Shown here piece by piece: positions 1 through 8,222 of a DNA stretch of 13,203 nt. The position numbers and the translations under genes are program-made. The notes below the pieces were generated by a model. The model was not told the DNA's origin, ran no database searches, and saw nothing but the letters and a program-made list of their open reading frames with translations. Every line of letters begins with the position of its first letter. Within the stretch, counting starts at the first letter, position 1. Origin of the DNA: Rhodocyclales bacterium (GTDB lineage Bacteria > Pseudomonadota > Gammaproteobacteria > Burkholderiales > Rhodocyclaceae); the NCBI GenBank assembly GCA_021286885.1, contig JAJTBM010000047.1, positions 1 to 13,203 on the forward strand, in the 5' to 3' direction.

Positions 1-439
1 AGTACGGAGTATCCGGGGTGGCTTCGATGAAGTTGCCAGCGGCGTAGATGTGGAACAGGCGCGGCGGCTCCTTGCCGATCTGGCCCCCGAGAATCAGCGC
101 ACAAGTGAAGTCGATGCCGAACTTGCCCAGGGCCTCTGCGTCCCGGCTGTGCACTTCGCGCAGGGTTTCGCCCACATGACGGGCGGCCTCGAACATGTTG
201 GGCACCGACCACAGGCTGTCGCGCCCATCCTGGGCGGCCATGGCTTCGCGCAGGATGGAAACCAGTTGCTGAGTAATGGCCAGGTTGCCGGAACTCATCA
301 GCACCATCACCCGCTCGCCGGGCCGCTCGAAAACGCTCATCTTGCGGAAGGTGTTGATGTGATCAACGCCGGCATTGGTCCGGGAATCGGAGAGGAACAC
401 CATCCCGGCGTCCAGCAGCATGCTGACACAGTAGGTCAT
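1..439 (-). CDS. Anbu-type proteasome-like peptidase (N-terminal part, cut by window edge)
   Basis: The minus-strand frame is open from an ATG at 439 to the window edge, giving 146 codons and no stop. The protein begins M-T-Y-C-V, so removal of Met1 would expose Thr as the N-terminal nucleophile, as in HslV and proteasome beta subunits. In mature numbering Asp17 lies in FLSDSRTNAG and a Lys at 32 in TFRKM, matching the Thr1/Asp17/Lys32-33 set of this fold. The opening followed by SDSRTNAGVDHINTFRKM is characteristic of the Anbu (ancestral beta subunit) family, whose members are about 240-250 residues, so some 100 residues are missing here. In other genomes Anbu genes usually sit with ATP-grasp, alpha-E and transglutaminase-like genes; those could lie left of this window but are not visible. 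No strong SD precedes the ATG. Family assignment is from recognised sequence features, and the natural substrate is unknown. Confidence 0.85.
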   Translation of the reverse strand, partial: MTYCVSMLLDAGMVFLSDSRTNAGVDHINTFRKMSVFERPGERVMVLMSSGNLAITQQLVSILREAMAAQDGRDSLWSVPNMFEAARHVGETLREVHSRDAEALGKFGIDFTCALILGGQIGKEPPRLFHIYAAGNFIEATPDTPY

Positions 440-484
440 GGGGAAAACTCGTCAGACGGGGGCCCACGGCAGGCAGCCCGGATT

Positions 485-521
485 AAAAGGACGGGCAGTC
501 AGACCGGAATCTGCTGCCCGT
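485..521 (-). terminator. Probable intrinsic terminator downstream of the MerR gene
   Basis: Read on the minus strand, ACGGGCAG (521-514) pairs with CTGCCCGT (498-491). The stem is prolonged inside by CAGA/TCTG with one bulged A and a six-base loop. CC and then TTTT (488-485) follow. This fits a moderately strong rho-independent terminator at the end of the pheS-pheT-ihfA-MerR unit, upstream of the Anbu gene. The T-tract is short, so termination may be partial. Confidence 0.6.
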
Positions 522-531
522 TGATTACGCA

Positions 532-559
532 TGAAGCAGGCCCGGCCCGGGCCGCTTCA
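532..559. repeat. GC-rich palindrome between the MerR and Anbu genes
   Basis: TGAAGC (532-537) pairs with GCTTCA (554-559). Inside them GGCCCGG (539-545) pairs with CCGGGCC (547-553) around a single C, with one unpaired A at 538. The result is a nearly perfect 13-bp palindrome that would be very stable as RNA or cruciform DNA. It lacks a T-run on either side, so it is not a classical terminator. It could assist the adjacent terminator, protect the 3' end of the transcript, or bind a protein. Confidence 0.6.
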
Positions 560-589
560 GTCAAGATTTAGAATTTAGAAAATTTAGAC

Positions 590-617
590 TTAAGGCTTTA
601 GGCTTTAGGCTTAAGGC
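590..617. repeat. Short heptanucleotide tandem repeat
   Basis: Four consecutive 7-base units read TTAAGGC, TTTAGGC, TTTAGGC, TTAAGGC on the plus strand. A further TTT follows, touching the stop codon of the MerR gene. The adjoining 561-589 is unusually AT-rich (ATTTAGAATTTAGAA-like) for this GC-rich region and looks like degenerate copies of the same motif. This is a short sequence repeat, not a CRISPR: the units are contiguous with no spacers. Confidence 0.75.
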
Positions 618-619
618 TT

Positions 620-1030
620 TCAGCCCTGCAGCTCGCGCAGGATGTCTTGCAGCTCGCGCTTGACCTGCACCATTTCCTTGCGCAGTTCGAGGGCGGCCTG
701 GACATCTTCGGCCTGACGCACTGCCAGGTATTCGAGGCGCCCATGCACGCTGGCGATGCTTGCCCCTTCCTGGTAGAGCATCTGGCGGATGCTGCGGATC
801 AGCAGGACTTCGTGATGCTGATAGTAGCGACGCTGGAGACTCCGGCCCCCGCCGCGCGAGAGGCTGCGCAGCTGGGTGAATTCCTGCTCCCAGTGGCGCA
901 GCACGTGGGGCTTGACGCCACACAGGGCGGCCACTTCATCGACCGTGAAATACCGCTTGGCCGGAATCGGGGGCAAGGCCCCGGAGCCGGCGTCGCCGGG
1001 GTTCAGTGCATCACTTGGCGTTTGCGACAT
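620..1030 (-). CDS. MerR-family transcriptional regulator
   Basis: This 136-residue protein has a winged helix-turn-helix of the MerR type at about residues 27-75 ([22 protein letters not shown], then [23 protein letters not shown]). A charged, probably coiled-coil tail (about 108-136) would serve for dimerisation. There is no cysteine-rich metal-binding or large effector domain, so it is a short MerR protein of unknown signal. Such a gene is commonly found after ihfA in proteobacterial pheS-pheT-ihfA clusters. Its ATG lies 20 nt inside the end of ihfA, in another frame, suggesting translational coupling. The wing contains [16 protein letters not shown], which looks about four residues longer than the usual RRGNRRYY-type segment in relatives I remember. 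The first 25 residues are low-complexity and not conserved, so the true start could be slightly further in. Confidence 0.88.
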   Translation of the reverse strand: MSQTPSDALNPGDAGSGALPPIPAKRYFTVDEVAALCGVKPHVLRHWEQEFTQLRSLSRGGGRSLQRRYYQHHEVLLIRSIRQMLYQEGASIASVHGRLEYLAVRQAEDVQAALELRKEMVQVKRELQDILRELQG

Positions 1031-1316
1031 CGCTCAGCTGCTCCACATTGGCCTTCAGCTTCTGGCTCGCGTGGAAGGTCACCACTCGCCGGGCCGTAAT
1101 CGGGATTTCTTCCCCGGTCTTGGGATTGCGACCGGGACGTTGCGGTTTTTCGCGCAGCTGGAAGTTGCCGAAGCCGGACAGCTTGACGCAGTCGCCCCGT
1201 TCCAGGGCCAGGCGGATTTCTTCAAAGAAGCTCTACACCATATCCTTGGCTTCGCGCTTGTTGAGGCCGACCTGTTCAAACAGCATGTCGGCCAGTTCAG
1301 CCTTGGTCAATGTCAT
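1011..1316 (-). pseudogene. ihfA: Integration host factor alpha subunit, interrupted by an in-frame amber codon
   Basis: Reading from ATG at 1316 gives MTLTKAELADMLFEQVGL and continues as a complete IHF alpha protein to TGA at 1011-1013, 101 codons, the normal family length. Codon 28 is TAG (plus-strand CTA, 1233-1235), in the context KDMV-stop-SFFEE. Relatives have Glu there (E. coli ELVELFFEE), so one G-to-T change of GAG explains it. Everything after it is intact, including the DNA-intercalating beta-arm with [12 protein letters not shown] and the ITARRVVTF strand. IHF is a heterodimeric DNA-bending protein, and its beta partner is present at 11859-12143. The gene sits 12 nt after pheT and overlaps the MerR gene. 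Taken literally, only a 27-residue peptide would be made. The alternatives are a sequencing error, a very recent mutation, or amber suppression. An in-frame ATG at 1322 could replace the chosen start. Confidence 0.9.
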
Positions 1317-1328
1317 ACCCATTCAGGA

Positions 1329-3710
1329 TCAAGCTCGCAGTTTTGCGCCGAGATTTTCTTCGGCATGACGGGTCAGGGTTGCCATGGCGGCTTCCACTTC
1401 GGCCTCTTCCAGGGTGCGCTGAGTTTCTTGCATCACTACCCGGAAAGCAAGGCTTTTACGGTTGGGCTCGATGCCCTTGCCCTGATACTGGTCGAACAGC
1501 TCGATACGCTGGACGATGCCCGGCGCCACGGCCTGGAGGCCTTCTTGCAGGCTGGCCGCAGCCACGCCCTGCTCCACCACCAGCGCCAGATCGCGGGTCA
1601 CCGCCGGGAAGCGGGAGACTTCGCGATAAGCCGGGGTGCGGGTTTCGAGGAGTGCATCCAGTTCGAGTTCGAATACCACCGGCACGGTACCCAGCTCGTA
1701 GCGCTGGACCCAGACCGGGTGCAGCTCGCCGATCACGCCAATCTCACGGCCATCCAGGATCACCTTGGCGGCACGGCCCGGGTGCAGGGCCGGGTGGCTG
1801 ACGCGCTCGAAACGGGCCACGCGGGGCAGCAGCAGGGCTTCCAGATCGGCCTTGAGGTCGTAGAAGTCCACCAGCCGGTTGGCCTCGCCCCATTGCTCGG
1901 GCTTGGCAAAACCAGCGGCCAGCGCAGCGATGCGCAGGGGCTGGTAGTAACCGGCCACGGGCTGTTCGTCGGTGGCATGGCTGAAGCAACGGCCAATTTC
2001 AAACACACGCACCCGGTTAGTCTGACGCTTGCGATTGGTCACCACATTGGACACCAGACCGCCGATCAGGGTGGAGCGCATCACGCTCATCTGGCTGGCG
2101 ATGGGATTGGCCAGGCGCACCGGGTTGGCGCTGCCGGCAAAATCCTTCTCCCAGGCCTCTTCGACAAAGGCGAAGTTGATGACTTCCTGGAACTCGCGAC
2201 CGGCCACCAAACGGCGCACTGCCATCGCATCGCGCCGGGCTTCGGGGCGCGGCAGCATGGTGATGGGGCCCTTGGGCGGGTTCACCGGGATGTTGTCGTA
2301 GCCGTGCAGACGGGCGATTTCTTCGATCAGGTCTTCTTCGATCTCGATGTCGAAGCGGTAGGACGGGGGCGTGACGACAAAGTCATCCCCTTCCCGCACC
2401 ACGCTCAGGCTCTGGCGCTCGAACATCTCCGCCACATGATCGGCGGTGAGTTCGATGCCCAGCACCCGGCGCACCCGCGCAGCGCGCAGGCGGATGGGGG
2501 CACGCACCGGCAGGGCGTCGGCCTGGAGGGCTTCCACCACCGGGCCGGCTTCGCCGCCGCAGATGTCGAGGATCAGACGGGTGGCGCGCTCCAGGGCCTG
2601 GGGCGCCAGATTGAAGTCCACGCCCCGCTCGAAGCGGTAAGAGGCATCAGAAGAGAAGCCATAGGCCCGGGCACGGCCAGCGATGGCGTCCGGAGCGAAG
2701 AAGGCACTCTCCAGGAACAGCTCGGTGGTGTCCAGGGTGATGCCGCTTTCTTCACCGCCCATCACACCGGCCAGGGCCAGGGGACGGGCCTCGTCGGCGA
2801 TCAGCAGGGTGTCGGCTGCCGGGGTGATGGTCTGGCCGTTGAGCAGCAGCAGGGTTTCGCCCGGCTGGGGATAACGGACATGCACAGCCCCTTGCAGGCG
2901 GGCGTTGTCGAAGGCGTGGAGGGGCTGGCCCAGCTCCAGGAGCACGTAGTTGGTCACGTCCACCAGGGCGCTGATGGAACGAATGCCGCTGCGGGCCAAG
3001 CGCTGAACCATCCAGTCGGGGGTAGCCGCCTTGGCGTTCACACCCTTGATGATCCGCCCTGCGTAGCGCGGGCAGGCGGCAGGTGCATCCAGCACCACGG
3101 CGCGGGTTTCCGCATGGGTGGCTGCGACGGCAGGCGCATCCACCAGGCTCAGGGGGCTGGAGGTGAGGGCCGCCACTTCCCGGGCAATGCCGGTCAGGGA
3201 GAGGCAATCCGCCCGGTTGGGGGTGAGCTTGATGGTGAACAGGGTGTCGTCGAGGGCCAGGTACTCGCGCAGATCGGTGCCCACGGGGGCATCGGCGGGC
3301 AGCACCAGGAGGCCGCTGCTCTCTTCGGAGATGCCCAGTTCCTTGGCGGAACACAGCATGCCGAAGGATTCAACGCTGCGCAGCTTGGCCGCCTTGATGG
3401 CAAAGTTGCCCGGCAGCACGGCACCCACCAGGGCGCAGGGGATCTTGATCCCAGCGGCGGCATTGGGCGCGCCACAGACGATCTGGAGCAGCTCGCCCTG
3501 GCCGGCATCCACCTTGCAGACGCGCAGCTTGTCGGCGTTGGGGTGTTTTTCGGCCTCAACGATCTGGGCCACCACAATCTTGGAGAAGGCGCCGGCAACG
3601 GCGTCCTGTTCTTCCACTTCCAGCCCCGCCATGGTGAGCAAGTGCCCCAGCGCATCGGTATCGAGGGCCGGATTGACGAAGCTGCGCAACCAGAGTTCAG
3701 AGAATTGCAT
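1329..3710 (-). CDS. pheT: Phenylalanyl-tRNA synthetase beta subunit
   Basis: This 793-residue protein has the normal length for bacterial PheT. Domains in order: the EMAP/Arc1p-like tRNA-binding domain at about 40-150 (VVAQIVEAEKHPNADKL, VCGAPN, GMLCSAKELGI); the B3/B4 editing domain at about 205-385 (DVTNYVLLELGQPLHAFD, LAGVMGGEESG); the B5 domain at about 400-475 (ending DLIEEIARLHGYDNIP); the catalytic-like core; and the C-terminal ferredoxin-fold anticodon-binding domain over the last 93 residues (SRFPAVTRDLALVV, with LAFRVVMQ near the end). With PheS it forms the cytoplasmic alpha2-beta2 enzyme that charges tRNA-Phe; beta binds tRNA and edits mischarged Tyr. It starts 8 nt after the pheS stop, with AGGT about 11 nt ahead of the ATG, and ends 12 nt before ihfA, so these genes are almost certainly cotranscribed. 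Confidence 0.98.
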   Translation of the reverse strand: MQFSELWLRSFVNPALDTDALGHLLTMAGLEVEEQDAVAGAFSKIVVAQIVEAEKHPNADKLRVCKVDAGQGELLQIVCGAPNAAAGIKIPCALVGAVLPGNFAIKAAKLRSVESFGMLCSAKELGISEESSGLLVLPADAPVGTDLREYLALDDTLFTIKLTPNRADCLSLTGIAREVAALTSSPLSLVDAPAVAATHAETRAVVLDAPAACPRYAGRIIKGVNAKAATPDWMVQRLARSGIRSISALVDVTNYVLLELGQPLHAFDNARLQGAVHVRYPQPGETLLLLNGQTITPAADTLLIADEARPLALAGVMGGEESGITLDTTELFLESAFFAPDAIAGRARAYGFSSDASYRFERGVDFNLAPQALERATRLILDICGGEAGPVVEALQADALPVRAPIRLRAARVRRVLGIELTADHVAEMFERQSLSVVREGDDFVVTPPSYRFDIEIEEDLIEEIARLHGYDNIPVNPPKGPITMLPRPEARRDAMAVRRLVAGREFQEVINFAFVEEAWEKDFAGSANPVRLANPIASQMSVMRSTLIGGLVSNVVTNRKRQTNRVRVFEIGRCFSHATDEQPVAGYYQPLRIAALAAGFAKPEQWGEANRLVDFYDLKADLEALLLPRVARFERVSHPALHPGRAAKVILDGREIGVIGELHPVWVQRYELGTVPVVFELELDALLETRTPAYREVSRFPAVTRDLALVVEQGVAAASLQEGLQAVAPGIVQRIELFDQYQGKGIEPNRKSLAFRVVMQETQRTLEEAEVEAAMATLTRHAEENLGAKLRA

Positions 3711-3718
3711 GGCTAGGC

Positions 3719-4771
<1,053 letters not shown>

Positions 4772-4778
4772 TCAGGAC

Positions 4779-4809
4779 AAAAAAAAGGAGGCTAGGCCTC
4801 CTTTTTTTT
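4779..4809 (-). terminator. Symmetrical intrinsic terminator between rplT and pheS
   Basis: A8 (4779-4786), GGAGGC (4787-4792), loop TAG, GCCTCC (4796-4801) and T8 (4802-4809) form a perfect hairpin with an eight-base U-tract in either direction. On the minus strand it begins 12 nt after the rplT stop. It should end part of the thrS-infC-rpmI-rplT transcripts and limit entry into pheST. The A8 arm can also pair with the T8 arm to extend the stem. No gene on the plus strand would need it in that direction. Confidence 0.9.
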
Positions 4810-4821
4810 CGCTGCGGAAAC

Positions 4822-5181
4822 TTACGCAGCCAGCTTGGCCTTGGCTTGCTCGGCGAGCGCCGCAAAAGCGGGCTTGTCAAACACGGCCAGGTCGGCCAGA
4901 ACCTTACGGTCCACTTCGATGGAAGCCTTCTTCAGGCCGTTCATGAAGCGGCTGTAGGTCAGACCAACTTCGCGGGCAGCGGCGTTGATACGGGCGATCC
5001 ACAGAGCACGGAACTGACGCTTGCGTTGACGACGGTCACGGTAGGCATATTGCCCGGCCTTCATCACCGCCTGCTTGGCGATCCGGTATACGTTCTTGCG
5101 ACGGCCACGGTAACCCTTGGCTTGGTCGAGGACTTTTTTGTGACGTGCACGTGCGGTTACACCGCGTTTAACTCGGGGCAT
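4822..5181 (-). CDS. rplT: 50S ribosomal protein L20
   Basis: This 119-residue, strongly basic protein has the usual L20 sequence: [18 protein letters not shown] at the N-terminus, then [19 protein letters not shown], a helical region with [20 protein letters not shown], and a C-terminal half with [15 protein letters not shown]20 binds 23S rRNA early in 50S assembly, and in several bacteria it represses its own operon by binding the rpmI leader. The start is supported by a good AGGAG-type SD about 6 nt before the ATG. It follows rpmI by 18 nt and is succeeded 12 nt after its stop by the terminator at 4779-4809. Confidence 0.98.
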   Translation of the reverse strand: MPRVKRGVTARARHKKVLDQAKGYRGRRKNVYRIAKQAVMKAGQYAYRDRRQRKRQFRALWIARINAAAREVGLTYSRFMNGLKKASIEVDRKVLADLAVFDKPAFAALAEQAKAKLAA

Positions 5182-5199
5182 TGCTTTCTCCTAACTCGA

Positions 5200-5397
5200 T
5201 CAGGCGTAGGGCATCATGGCGCGGATGGACTTTTCGTCCGAAGCGTGCACAGCAGTCATGCCGCGCAGCTGGCGCTTGCTCTTGGTCGTCTTCTTGGTCA
5301 GGATGTGGCGCTTGAAAGCCTGAGAACGCTTGATGCTACCACTCGAGCGGATCTTGAACCGCTTAGCGGCGCCGCTCTTGGTCTTCATCTTGGGCAT
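5200..5397 (-). CDS. rpmI: 50S ribosomal protein L35
   Basis: This 65-residue, very basic protein has the L35 signature [16 protein letters not shown] at the start and the [17 protein letters not shown] segment in the middle; full length for the family. It is a small late-assembling component of the 50S subunit. A CGGAGT SD lies about 6 nt before the ATG. Upstream is a 217-nt spacer rich in inverted repeats (see the leader entry), which in other bacteria is where L20 controls translation of rpmI and, by coupling, rplT. Confidence 0.98.
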   Translation of the reverse strand: MPKMKTKSGAAKRFKIRSSGSIKRSQAFKRHILTKKTTKSKRQLRGMTAVHASDEKSIRAMMPYA

Positions 5398-5614
5398 GAA
5401 GTACTCCGTTTATATCATGGGACCAGGTGGCTTCCGACTTTCGGAAACGCTTCAACAACCTGTCACCACTTGTCCCGACAGGCAAAAACCTGCCAGTTTC
5501 TGCCGCCCGCAAAGGCGGCCGAATCCGTAAAAACAACCTGGGAATCCATGGATCTGCAGAAGCATGGGCTTTCTGCAGATCTCCGGCAATCAGAAACCCT
5601 GCAGCCTGAGGCTT
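5398..5614 (-). promoter_or_regulatory. Structured infC-rpmI spacer, candidate L20 autoregulatory leader
   Basis: The 217-nt spacer has no supported gene but at least four inverted repeats. In transcription order: a perfect 11-bp stem GATCTGCAGAA/TTCTGCAGATC (5581-5551, nine-base loop); GCCGCC/GGCGGC (5519-5502); a GACAGG segment (5482-5477) that can pair with CCTGTC (5464-5459), while its CAGG overlaps a second possible partner CCTG at 5492-5489; and TTCCGA/TCGGAA (5446-5432, three-base loop). In E. coli the infC-rpmI spacer holds the L20 operator, a pseudoknot plus hairpin mimicking 23S rRNA. Position and foldedness match; binding is inferred and I did not identify the 23S-like motif itself. 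Confidence 0.5.
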
Positions 5615-6136
5615 TTAGTGCTTCTTCTTGGGGGCGATGACCATGATCATCTGCCGACCTTCCATCTTGGGCATCTGCTCGACCTGGGCGATTTCTTCCA
5701 GATCGGACTTGATGCGCTCCAGCTGACGCATGCCGAACTCCTGGTGCGCCATTTCGCGCCCACGGAACCGCAGGGTCACCTTGGCCTTGTCACCTTCGTT
5801 CAGGAACTTGATGAGGTTACGCAGCTTGATCTGGTAGTCGTTTTCGTCCGTACCCGGACGCAGCTTGACTTCCTTGACCTGAATCTGCTTTTGCTTTTGC
5901 TTGGCTTCGTGGGCGCGCTTGGCTTCTTCGTACTTGTACTTGCCGTAATCCATCAAGCGACACACGGGCGGCTTTGCCATGGGCGCGATCTCAACCAGAT
6001 CGACGCCAGCTTCTTCCGCCATTTCCAATGCAGCGCGCAGGGTCACGATACCCAGCTGCTCGCCGTCTTCTCCTGTCAGGCGCAGTTCCGGCACGCTAAT
6101 TTCGCCGTTAATGCGCAGCTTCTTTTCCTGAGCGAT
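5615..6136 (-). CDS. infC: Translation initiation factor IF-3, rare ATC start codon
   Basis: The product is a 173-residue IF-3, which binds the 30S subunit, prevents premature joining with 50S and checks the start codon. The N-domain includes [31 protein letters not shown] and [23 protein letters not shown]; the C-domain includes [38 protein letters not shown] and ends PKKKH. A GTG at 6094 would lose 14 residues that contain the conserved LRINGEI segment. Going further up, the only good start is ATC at 6136-6134: a TGA stop lies two codons before it (6142-6140), and CGGAG (6150-6146) sits 9 nt upstream. infC is the classic gene with a rare start (AUU in E. coli), letting IF-3 repress itself. 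It follows thrS by 27 nt. Confidence 0.95.
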   Translation of the reverse strand: MAQEKKLRINGEISVPELRLTGEDGEQLGIVTLRAALEMAEEAGVDLVEIAPMAKPPVCRLMDYGKYKYEEAKRAHEAKQKQKQIQVKEVKLRPGTDENDYQIKLRNLIKFLNEGDKAKVTLRFRGREMAHQEFGMRQLERIKSDLEEIAQVEQMPKMEGRQMIMVIAPKKKH

Positions 6137-6150
6137 GGTTCAAGTCTCCG
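6134..6150 (-). promoter_or_regulatory. infC ribosome binding site and ATC initiation codon
   Basis: CGGAG (6150-6146) is separated by nine bases from ATC (6136-6134). An in-frame TGA (6142-6140) between them rules out any upstream start. IF-3 discriminates against such codons, so this site would give negative feedback on infC translation, as known for enterobacterial infC. Confidence 0.85.
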
Positions 6151-6163
6151 TAAAAAGTAAAAA

Positions 6164-8080
6164 TCAGGCCGTGCCGGCGCGTGAAGTAACTTCAGCTTGC
6201 CAGCGCTCGACAATCTCATCGAGGGACATTTGACCGAGGTCTTGATTGCCCCGGGCGCGCACGGCCACTACATTGGCTGCCTTCTCCTTGTCGCCGACGA
6301 CCAGCAAGTAAGGCAGCTTACGTACGCTATGTTCGCGTATTTTATAAGTAATCTTCTCGTTGCGCAAATCTGCCTCAACCCGGAAGCCCTTCTTGCGCAG
6401 GGAAGCTGCAACTTCCTGCACATAATCGGCCTGGTTTTCGGAGATATTCATCACCACGGCGTGCACCGGCGCCAACCACATGGGCAGTGCACCCGCGTGG
6501 TTTTCGATCAGGATGCCGATGAAACGCTCCAGCGAACCGAGGATTGCCCGGTGCAGCATGACCGGGGTGTGGCGCGCATTGTCTTCGCCCACATACTCGG
6601 CGCCCAGACGGGTCGGCATGGAAAAGTCCACCTGCACGGTACCGCACTGCCAGGAACGACCGATGGCGTCCTTGATGTGGAATTCGATCTTGGGGCCGTA
6701 GAAGGCGCCCTCACCGGGCAGCTCTTCCCACTCCAGACCGCTGGCACGCAGGGCGGAGCGCAGGCCGTTTTCGGCCTTGTCCCACACTTCATCGGAGCCC
6801 ACGCGGCTTTCCGGGCGCAGAGCCAGCTTGACGGCCACATCCTTGAAGCCGAAATCGGCATACACCTTACGCACCAAGGCGTTGAAGGCGGTCACTTCGG
6901 CTTCGATCTGATCTTCGGTACAGAAGATGTGGCCATCATCCTGGGTAAAACCACGCACCCGCATGATGCCATGCAGCGCGCCGGAGGGCTCGTTACGGTG
7001 GCAAGCGCCAAATTCGCCGTAACGCAGGGGCAATTGACGGTAGGAGCGCAGATCGGAGTTAAAGATCTGGACATGGCCCGGGCAGTTCATGGGCTTCACC
7101 GCATAGTCACGATTCTCGGACTCGGTGGTGAACATGTTGGCCTTGTAGTGCTCCCAGTGGCCGGACTTTTCCCACAGGGTACGGTCCAGAATCTGGGGGC
7201 AACGGACTTCCTGATAACCGTTGTCGCGGTACACGGCACGCATGTACTGCTCCACCTCCTGCCACACCGTCCAGCCATTGGGGTGCCAGAACACCAGACC
7301 CGGCGCTTCTTCTTGCAGATGGAACAGATCCAGCTGCTTGCCCAGACGGCGGTGATCCCGCTTCTCGGCTTCTTCAAGCATGTGGAGGTAGGCTTCCTGG
7401 TCTTCCTTGCGAGCCCAGGCGGTACCATAGATGCGCTGCAGCATCTCGTTCTTGGAGTCGCCACGCCAGTAGGCGCCGGCCACCTTCATCAGCTTGAAAA
7501 CCTTCAGCTTGCCGGTGGAGGGTACGTGGGGGCCACGACACAGGTCGGTGAAGTCGCCTTCCTTGTACAGGGAAACGTCTTCATTGGCCGGAATGGAAGC
7601 GATGAGCTCGGCCTTGTAGTGCTCGCCGATGGACTTGAAGTAAGCCACCGCCTCATCCCGAGGCAGCACGCTGCGCTCCACCGGGATATCTTTTTTCGAC
7701 AGCTCGGCCATGCGCTGCTCGATCTTCTGCAGATCTTCGGGCGTAAAGGGACGCTTGTAGGAGAAATCGTAGTAGAAGCCGTTATCGATCACCGGCCCGA
7801 TGGTCACCTGGGCTTCGGGGAACAGCTCCTTCACCGCATAGGCCAGCAAGTGGGCGGTGGAGTGACGAATGACTTCCAGGCCGTCCGCATCCTTGTCGGT
7901 GATGATGCTGAGGTTTACGTCCTGGTCGATCAGATGGGAGGTATCCAGCAGCTTACCGTCGATCTTGCCGGCAAGGGCGGCCCGGGCCAGCCCGGTACCG
8001 ATGGAAGCGGCCACCTGGGCAATGGTTACGGGCTGCTCGAAACTGCGTACTGAACCATCAGGCAAAGTAATGTTGGGCAT
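6164..8080 (-). CDS. thrS: Threonyl-tRNA synthetase
   Basis: From the ATG at 8080 this is a 638-residue class II synthetase that charges tRNA-Thr. The TGS domain covers about 1-62. The editing domain follows, with the HxxxH motif (His73, His77) and CRGPH (Cys181, His185) that remove mischarged Ser. The catalytic core contains the zinc ligands Cys333 (MNCPGH), His384 (DDGHIFC) and His510 ([14 protein letters not shown]), plus the motif 2 segment [22 protein letters not shown]. The anticodon-binding domain fills the last 100 residues ([14 protein letters not shown]). A TTG 12 nt further upstream is possible but has no [12 protein letters not shown] is the usual opening. The gene is preceded by a terminator only 17 nt away and leads the infC-rpmI-rplT operon. 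Confidence 0.97.
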   Translation of the reverse strand: MPNITLPDGSVRSFEQPVTIAQVAASIGTGLARAALAGKIDGKLLDTSHLIDQDVNLSIITDKDADGLEVIRHSTAHLLAYAVKELFPEAQVTIGPVIDNGFYYDFSYKRPFTPEDLQKIEQRMAELSKKDIPVERSVLPRDEAVAYFKSIGEHYKAELIASIPANEDVSLYKEGDFTDLCRGPHVPSTGKLKVFKLMKVAGAYWRGDSKNEMLQRIYGTAWARKEDQEAYLHMLEEAEKRDHRRLGKQLDLFHLQEEAPGLVFWHPNGWTVWQEVEQYMRAVYRDNGYQEVRCPQILDRTLWEKSGHWEHYKANMFTTESENRDYAVKPMNCPGHVQIFNSDLRSYRQLPLRYGEFGACHRNEPSGALHGIMRVRGFTQDDGHIFCTEDQIEAEVTAFNALVRKVYADFGFKDVAVKLALRPESRVGSDEVWDKAENGLRSALRASGLEWEELPGEGAFYGPKIEFHIKDAIGRSWQCGTVQVDFSMPTRLGAEYVGEDNARHTPVMLHRAILGSLERFIGILIENHAGALPMWLAPVHAVVMNISENQADYVQEVAASLRKKGFRVEADLRNEKITYKIREHSVRKLPYLLVVGDKEKAANVVAVRARGNQDLGQMSLDEIVERWQAEVTSRAGTA

Positions 8081-8097
8081 GAGCACTCGCAAGGGGC

Positions 8098-8125
8098 AAA
8101 AAAAAAGTGCGGCCAGAGCCGCACT
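8098..8125 (-). terminator. Terminator or attenuator hairpin just before thrS
   Basis: On the minus strand GTGCGGC (8124-8118) and GCCGCAC (8113-8107) pair around a four-base loop, and nine T residues (8106-8098) follow. This is a textbook strong intrinsic terminator. It can serve as the end of the tRNA-Val transcript, but it lies 17 nt before the thrS ATG, which leaves no room for a normal promoter between them. It is therefore also a candidate attenuator for thrS. Confidence 0.9.
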
Positions 8126-8168
8126 TTTTCATCAAACGAAAGACAACAATGATGTGGACTCGCTAGGC

Positions 8169-8201
8169 TTACAGAAATCCGCACCAGCAAGTTCGAAACA
8201 T
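8169..8201 (-). CDS. Putative 10-residue leader peptide upstream of thrS
   Basis: After the tRNA-Val 3' end, an AGAGGA-type SD (about 8214-8209) stands 7-8 nt before an ATG at 8201. The ORF reads MFRTCWCGFL and ends with TAA at 8171-8169. Codons 6-8 contain GTGCGG (8184-8179), identical to the 5' arm of the terminator at 8098-8125, so this coding stretch could pair with the terminator's 3' arm (CCGCAC) as an antiterminator. Only one Thr codon is present, so it is not a classical Thr-rich attenuator leader; Trp and two Cys codons are notable. I do not recognise the peptide as a known family. Evidence for translation is the SD, its spacing and the position before a terminator; conservation is unchecked. 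Confidence 0.45.
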   Translation of the reverse strand: MFRTCWCGFL

Positions 8202-8222
8202 GATGTCTTCCTCTTAGGAATT

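Noticed and set aside
50..571. Plus-strand frame of 173 codons at the left edge
   Set aside because: It is opposite the Anbu gene, whose N-terminal catalytic residues are clear; the plus-strand translation resembles nothing known to me.
590..617. Possible CRISPR remnant
   Set aside because: The repeat units are 7 bp and contiguous, with no spacers and no cas genes.
876..3716. Very long open frame on the plus strand (946 codons)
   Set aside because: It lies exactly antisense to pheT and ihfA, is rich in His, Gly and Gln as expected from a GC-rich antisense shadow, and has no recognisable domain or SD.
6197..8053. Long open frame on the plus strand (618 codons) opposite thrS
   Set aside because: Shadow of thrS codon structure; the sense strand encodes a complete, motif-perfect ThrRS.
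8081..8092. TTG start adding MRVL to ThrRS
   Set aside because: No SD precedes it, it sits almost on the terminator T-tract, and the family normally opens with MPxITLPDGS.
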